Assembly (NCBI GenBank): GCA_023144035.1
Contig: JAGLGM010000005.1
Location: 1-61,045, forward strand
DNA length: 61,045 nt
From: Candidatus Pacearchaeota archaeon
Lineage (GTDB): Archaea; Nanobdellota; Nanobdellia; Pacearchaeales; GW2011-AR1
Direction: 5' to 3'
Position 1 is the stretch's first letter. Each line of letters begins with the position of its first letter. The translations under genes and the position numbers were made by a program. The notes beneath the pieces were generated by a model. It had not been told where the DNA came from. It searched no databases and was given only the letters and a program-made list of their open reading frames with translations. This document shows positions 56,701 to 61,045 of this stretch, in pieces.

Positions 56701-59700
56701 TTGATGCTGGAACACTTTGTGACCAAACAATTTTTATGAAGAAAAAACAAACTCCAGCTATGACAGGATATTGGATTATAGACGCTTGGGCAAATGATAA
56801 AGGGGTTGATAGAATTAAATCAGAATTTGTACCTTTTTGGGAATGACAGATAAACAATTTAGAAAATTAGAAAGATATGCTAAAACTGTAATTAATATTT
56901 TAATTCGTGATTATATAATTAGTAAACATGATAAGACATATTTTTGGATGAAAAATTATATTAATTTAATTCAAGTTAGCATAGAAGATTATCAAAGTTG
57001 TGGTTATAATATGGATAAAGAAATAAAATCATTTAGTAAACTTGAAAAAAAATTAAATAATATAAAAAATGAAAATTAAATGAGTTTAGATGATTTACTT
57101 GCACAACAAAGAGAATTAGCAGAAATGTTTACCATGACAGTTAAAAAAAATGCTAATAAGGATACTATTATACAAGCATATAATAATTACCATGGTTATA
57201 TAAGAAATTTAACAGCATTAGATAAACCAGTAAATAGTAGATTATATAAATTAATAAATAAAATATATGATGATTGGAAAAAAGAACAAATAGACAATGA
57301 AAATAATAATAAAATCTAATGTAAAAAAAGTTGTAAGAGAATTAGAACCTACTAATGCTATATCAAGTGTAACTGAAGAATATAAAATAAAATTAGAACA
57401 AAAAGTTATACAAATGATTGATGATTCTATTGATAGAGCAAAACAAAATAGAAGAAGGTCTTTACAAGCTAGAGATTTATAGTTTTAACTTCTCATCACA
57501 AACTCTATAAATTCATTTGATGGTTTGAATTTATGTTCTGTAATATAATGAAAAATCATTTCAGGAAATTTATATCTTATCTTATTCTCTTTATCTACTA
57601 ATTCTTTTTCTGTGTTACTCATTCCTCTTTCTTTATAATTACCTTCATCAATACAAAATTCACATTCGTGAAAACCTAAAGTTCCTGTAACCCCTCCTTC
57701 ATTATAAAGAACTCTTAATTTTACTAAGAAATTATTAGAAACTTCACCTTTTTCAAATTCTTCATTTATATTTAAATATCCTATTGCTACACATTTATAT
57801 TTTAAAATTTCAGGTATTTCAAAACCATTTTCTTTAGCATATTTTTTTATACTTTCGATTGATTTATTGTGTTGTTGTTCTACTTCTTTATTATTCATTT
57901 TTTATTCAAAGCATTATTTGTAATTATTTGTTTTAATACATTTAAACATCTTTTTGTTACTAATTTTCTACAATTTTGAAAATTAATAGATTTATACTCT
58001 CTGTTATGAACTATTTCATTATAATTTTCTTCTATCATATCATCAAATACTCTGTTTGGTAAAAATTTCATCATAGCCATTTCTAATTTACATTCTTCAT
58101 CTAATAATTTAAATACCATTTTATCAATTCTTGCATTTGTACAATACTTTAAAACTATTTTCGCATCATCACCAACTCCGTATTTAGGAGTTCCTCCAAA
58201 TGCTTCTGAATTCTTTTCTTTAAATTTATCAGTAACAAATTTAGCAAATATTTGTTTATCATAATTTTTAAATACAATACCCTCAGCCTGATTCAAAGAA
58301 TATTTAGATATTGGAACCATATCTTCATTTATATTTGTTATATCTTTTGCTTTACAAATTTTTATCACAGGAACAAAAGGTAATCCTAATTCTAAAAATA
58401 CATCTTGACATTCAATAAATGGAATATAACTTTCATCTTTTTTTCTTATATCAAATCCTAAATATGGAGGAATTTTATCCCAATCATAACTTAATGAATG
58501 TTTAACACAACATTCACCATAAAATATCATGTTTTTATATAATGATAAATCAATTTTATCGTTGTATAATTTATCAGAAATAAATTCTATACATCTTTGA
58601 AAATTTTTAGCGTATTTATGTTCTTTATCTTCTGATAATTCTTGTGCTCTACTTCCAAATATTATCTGTCCGTGTTCATTAATATAAAATCTAAAATTAG
58701 CACCATCTATTTTTTCTTCAATTATGATATCGTCTTCTGGGTCTTGAAAAATCTCTTGATTTTCTTCATGTCCTATAATATAAATTTTAGTATACTTATG
58801 AAATGTCATCTTATTTTTTTGATTTCTTTTTTAGTGGTTTCTTTTTATGAAAATATATACGACCTTCTACTTTAATGTGAGTTCTTTTATCTTTTCTTCT
58901 TGGATTAAATTTCCATAAGTCTTTATTATTAATTCTATTTTGACAAAGACAATCAAATCCAATAATTTCAGTATTGCAAAATCTACATATATATGACATA
59001 TTATATATAATATATTTTTATTTATAAACATTTGTTTTCATTATATAATGATAATAAAGATTTAAATACTATTATATTATAGTTATATTATAGTTTATTA
59101 TAAATAATAGATTATAAATATTAAAAGATGAGAGATATATTTAAACTACTATTCAAAGAAAAGCCCACCTTAATATTATTATCATTATTAAATACTAATA
59201 CTCCTCAAAATCCTTCTTCATTAGCAAAAAATATTAGTTGTACATTTTGTCATGTTTCAAATACATTACAATCTTTAGAGAAGTCTAATTTAATTACATT
59301 TATAAAAAAAGGGAGAACAAAAAGTATTACATTAACTAATGATGGAAAACAATTAGCTGAATGTTTACAAAATACTAATAATTTTTTAAAAAAAATTAAA
59401 ACATAAAATATAAATCAAAAAATGGAATCATTAAAAAAAGCTAAATGTTGGTATTGTGGAAAAATAATAGAAAATATTATTTCTAAACATCATTTATTTA
59501 ATCATTTTGATATCAAAAAGAAATTATATGAAACATTTAAAATTCCTAAAACAGATTCAGAACATAAATTATTACATGAAACTATGTTATTAATTAAATC
59601 TAATATTCCAACATTTCCAGTTCATTTAGAATGTCATAAAGAAATAGAAAAGAAATTAACAATTATTAGAAATAATCAAGATAATAAAATAATAAAATTA

Positions 59701-61045
59701 CAAAAAGAAATAGTAGAAATATTTAAAGAAATAGAAGAATTGAAAGGAGGTAAAAAGGAAAATGAATGAAGAATTAAAGGCTGTTTTTATTATTTGTGGT
59801 ATAATATTATTTTTATTTGGAATTGGAATATGTATTGATATAATTTCAGATAAATATGAAATAAAAGCATTTAATAGTATTCATGGAACAGATTATACAT
59901 TAGGTGAATGGTTTTGGGCAGAAAATACAATTAAAGACTATCATTTAGGAACAATTGAAAATAAAAATTATCAAGTTGATTTAAATATTAATAAAGATAT
60001 TTTAGAAGCTAGAGGATAGATAAAATATTATTTTTCTTATTTTTTTAATTTTTAATCTATATAGTTTATTATATAAACATTTATAAACTATAAAATATTA
60101 ATAATATTAACGGATAAAACCTGTATACCAAAGTACCTTGAGGTGCTTGTACCGAAGTGAATGCAGGTACTGTTAAAAATATAAAATGACATCACGAAGA
60201 TATATACAACTGAGAGAAGATAATAATCATAGTTGTGACTGGGTGATGTTTATTGCGGGGAAACAACCTACGTCGATTTTATATTAAACACACTCATAAT
60301 ATTTAGATAGGGTATGTTTGATATAAGATAATTCTATTTAAATATAAAAGATAATAAATACAGTATGGTGTAATGGTTTAGCACAGTGGCCTCATGAGCC
60401 ACAGGTGACAGTTCGATTCTGTCTATTGTAATTATGCGTGTATAGTCTAGTGGTATGACGACTGGCTTCCAACCAGTAAGCGGGAGTTCGATTCTCTCTA
60501 TGCGCATACGGGCGCACATGTTCCGGAGTGGCGAGAATCCTTTGCAAGGATTCTGTGAAGGGTGCAACTCCCTTTGTGTCCATATAGACATGCAAATTGT
60601 GGGAAATCTATTGGAAACTAATCCAGTAATAATCCGGTTCGAATCCGGACGTGTCTACAAAGGCGTATAGTCTAATGGTAGAACACCTCTCTTACACAGA
60701 GGAGGTCGAGGTTCGATTCCTCGTACGCCTATTGCCTCGTTAGTTTAGTGGCAGAACCCCGGCTTGTCGAGCCGGAGGCGCGGGTTCGATTCCCGCACGG
60801 GGCGTTGCCGTAGTTGAGCAGTGGTAGCTCGTCGAGCTTGAACCTCGATTCCTTAGTGTATGTTGGTTCAATTCCAGCCTGCGGCGTAAGCCGATATGCC
60901 AGAGTAGTTAATGGAACGGTTTGCTAAACCGTGGGCTTGTCCCTCATAGGTGCAAATCCTATTATCGGCGTAAGATGAGTTCGTATCTACTAAATACGGA
61001 TGAAGTACTAAAAATATTAATATAATTATTTATCAAAACATTTAT

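Overview
The window looks like part of an AT-rich (roughly 70-75% A+T) genome of a tailed virus (Caudoviricetes-like) that infects an archaeon. The tail genes are phage-like: HK97 gp10 family, tail tube, a tail-assembly chaperone with a -1 frameshift, TP901-type tape measure and tail hub. Information processing is archaeal: PCNA sliding clamp, family B DNA polymerase, AEP-type primase-helicase, a histone-fold protein, AbrB and ribbon-helix-helix regulators, and promoters with a TTTATAAA-type TATA box about 25-35 bp before the start codon, so many first genes are probably leaderless. Genes inside operons overlap (ATGA or TAATG) and often carry GGAGG ribosome-binding sites. Head genes (terminase, portal, capsid) are not in the window and would lie to the left. 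The host lineage cannot be fixed from the sequence.

Layout. 1-9709 (+) is the tail, fibre and putative lysis module, from the 3' end of a repeat-rich fibre/adhesin gene to a PLA2-like protein and two holin-like membrane proteins. 9746-11639 (+) holds a membrane-anchored acidic protein and a mobile HNH endonuclease. 11757-23530 (-) is one long operon of glycosyltransferases, an epimerase, a methyltransferase and a radical SAM protein, probably for surface glycan or glycoprotein synthesis. 23638-31427 (-) is replication and DNA modification: PD-(D/E)XK nuclease, PolB, C5-cytosine methyltransferase, PCNA and QueE/PRT/QueD. 31505-35570 (-) holds the primase-helicase and zinc-ribbon proteins. 35686-37664 (-), 37771-40242 (+), 42081-44466 and 44596-50362 (-) are dense arrays of very small proteins, many with zinc ribbons or membrane helices. 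40500-40760 carries inverted arrays of short iterons and is the best candidate replication origin. 50564-57482 (+) contains a Tad2-like (DUF2829) protein, a metallopeptidase, a resolvase-like gene split by an HNH endonuclease, a nucleotide-metabolism cluster and a histone. 57485-58999 (-) carries an RNA ligase. 60060-60970 is a promoter, a set of structured noncoding segments and a tRNA array (Met/CAT, Gly, Ala, an odd tRNA, Val, Asp, two Ser).

How it works together. Three promoter architectures repeat. Class I has a palindrome TCATTATATAATGA upstream of TATA and always fires leftward into small-gene operons. Class II has TATAATnTATTATA about 7-10 bp upstream of TTTATAAA and drives replication, glycan, endonuclease and tRNA operons. 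Class III has AACTATATAGTT, then exactly 14 bp, then TAAAAATGATA, before tail and fibre genes and gene 54278. This looks like a temporal code (inference). Seven mobile endonuclease genes are scattered through the window; four are directly preceded by, and three of these overlap, a small AbrB or RHH DNA-binding gene, and one splits a resolvase gene. Several genes carry recoding-like or inactivating features: the -1 tail chaperone frameshift, two +1 frameshifts, one in-frame TGA, and an out-of-frame domain inside the methyltransferase.
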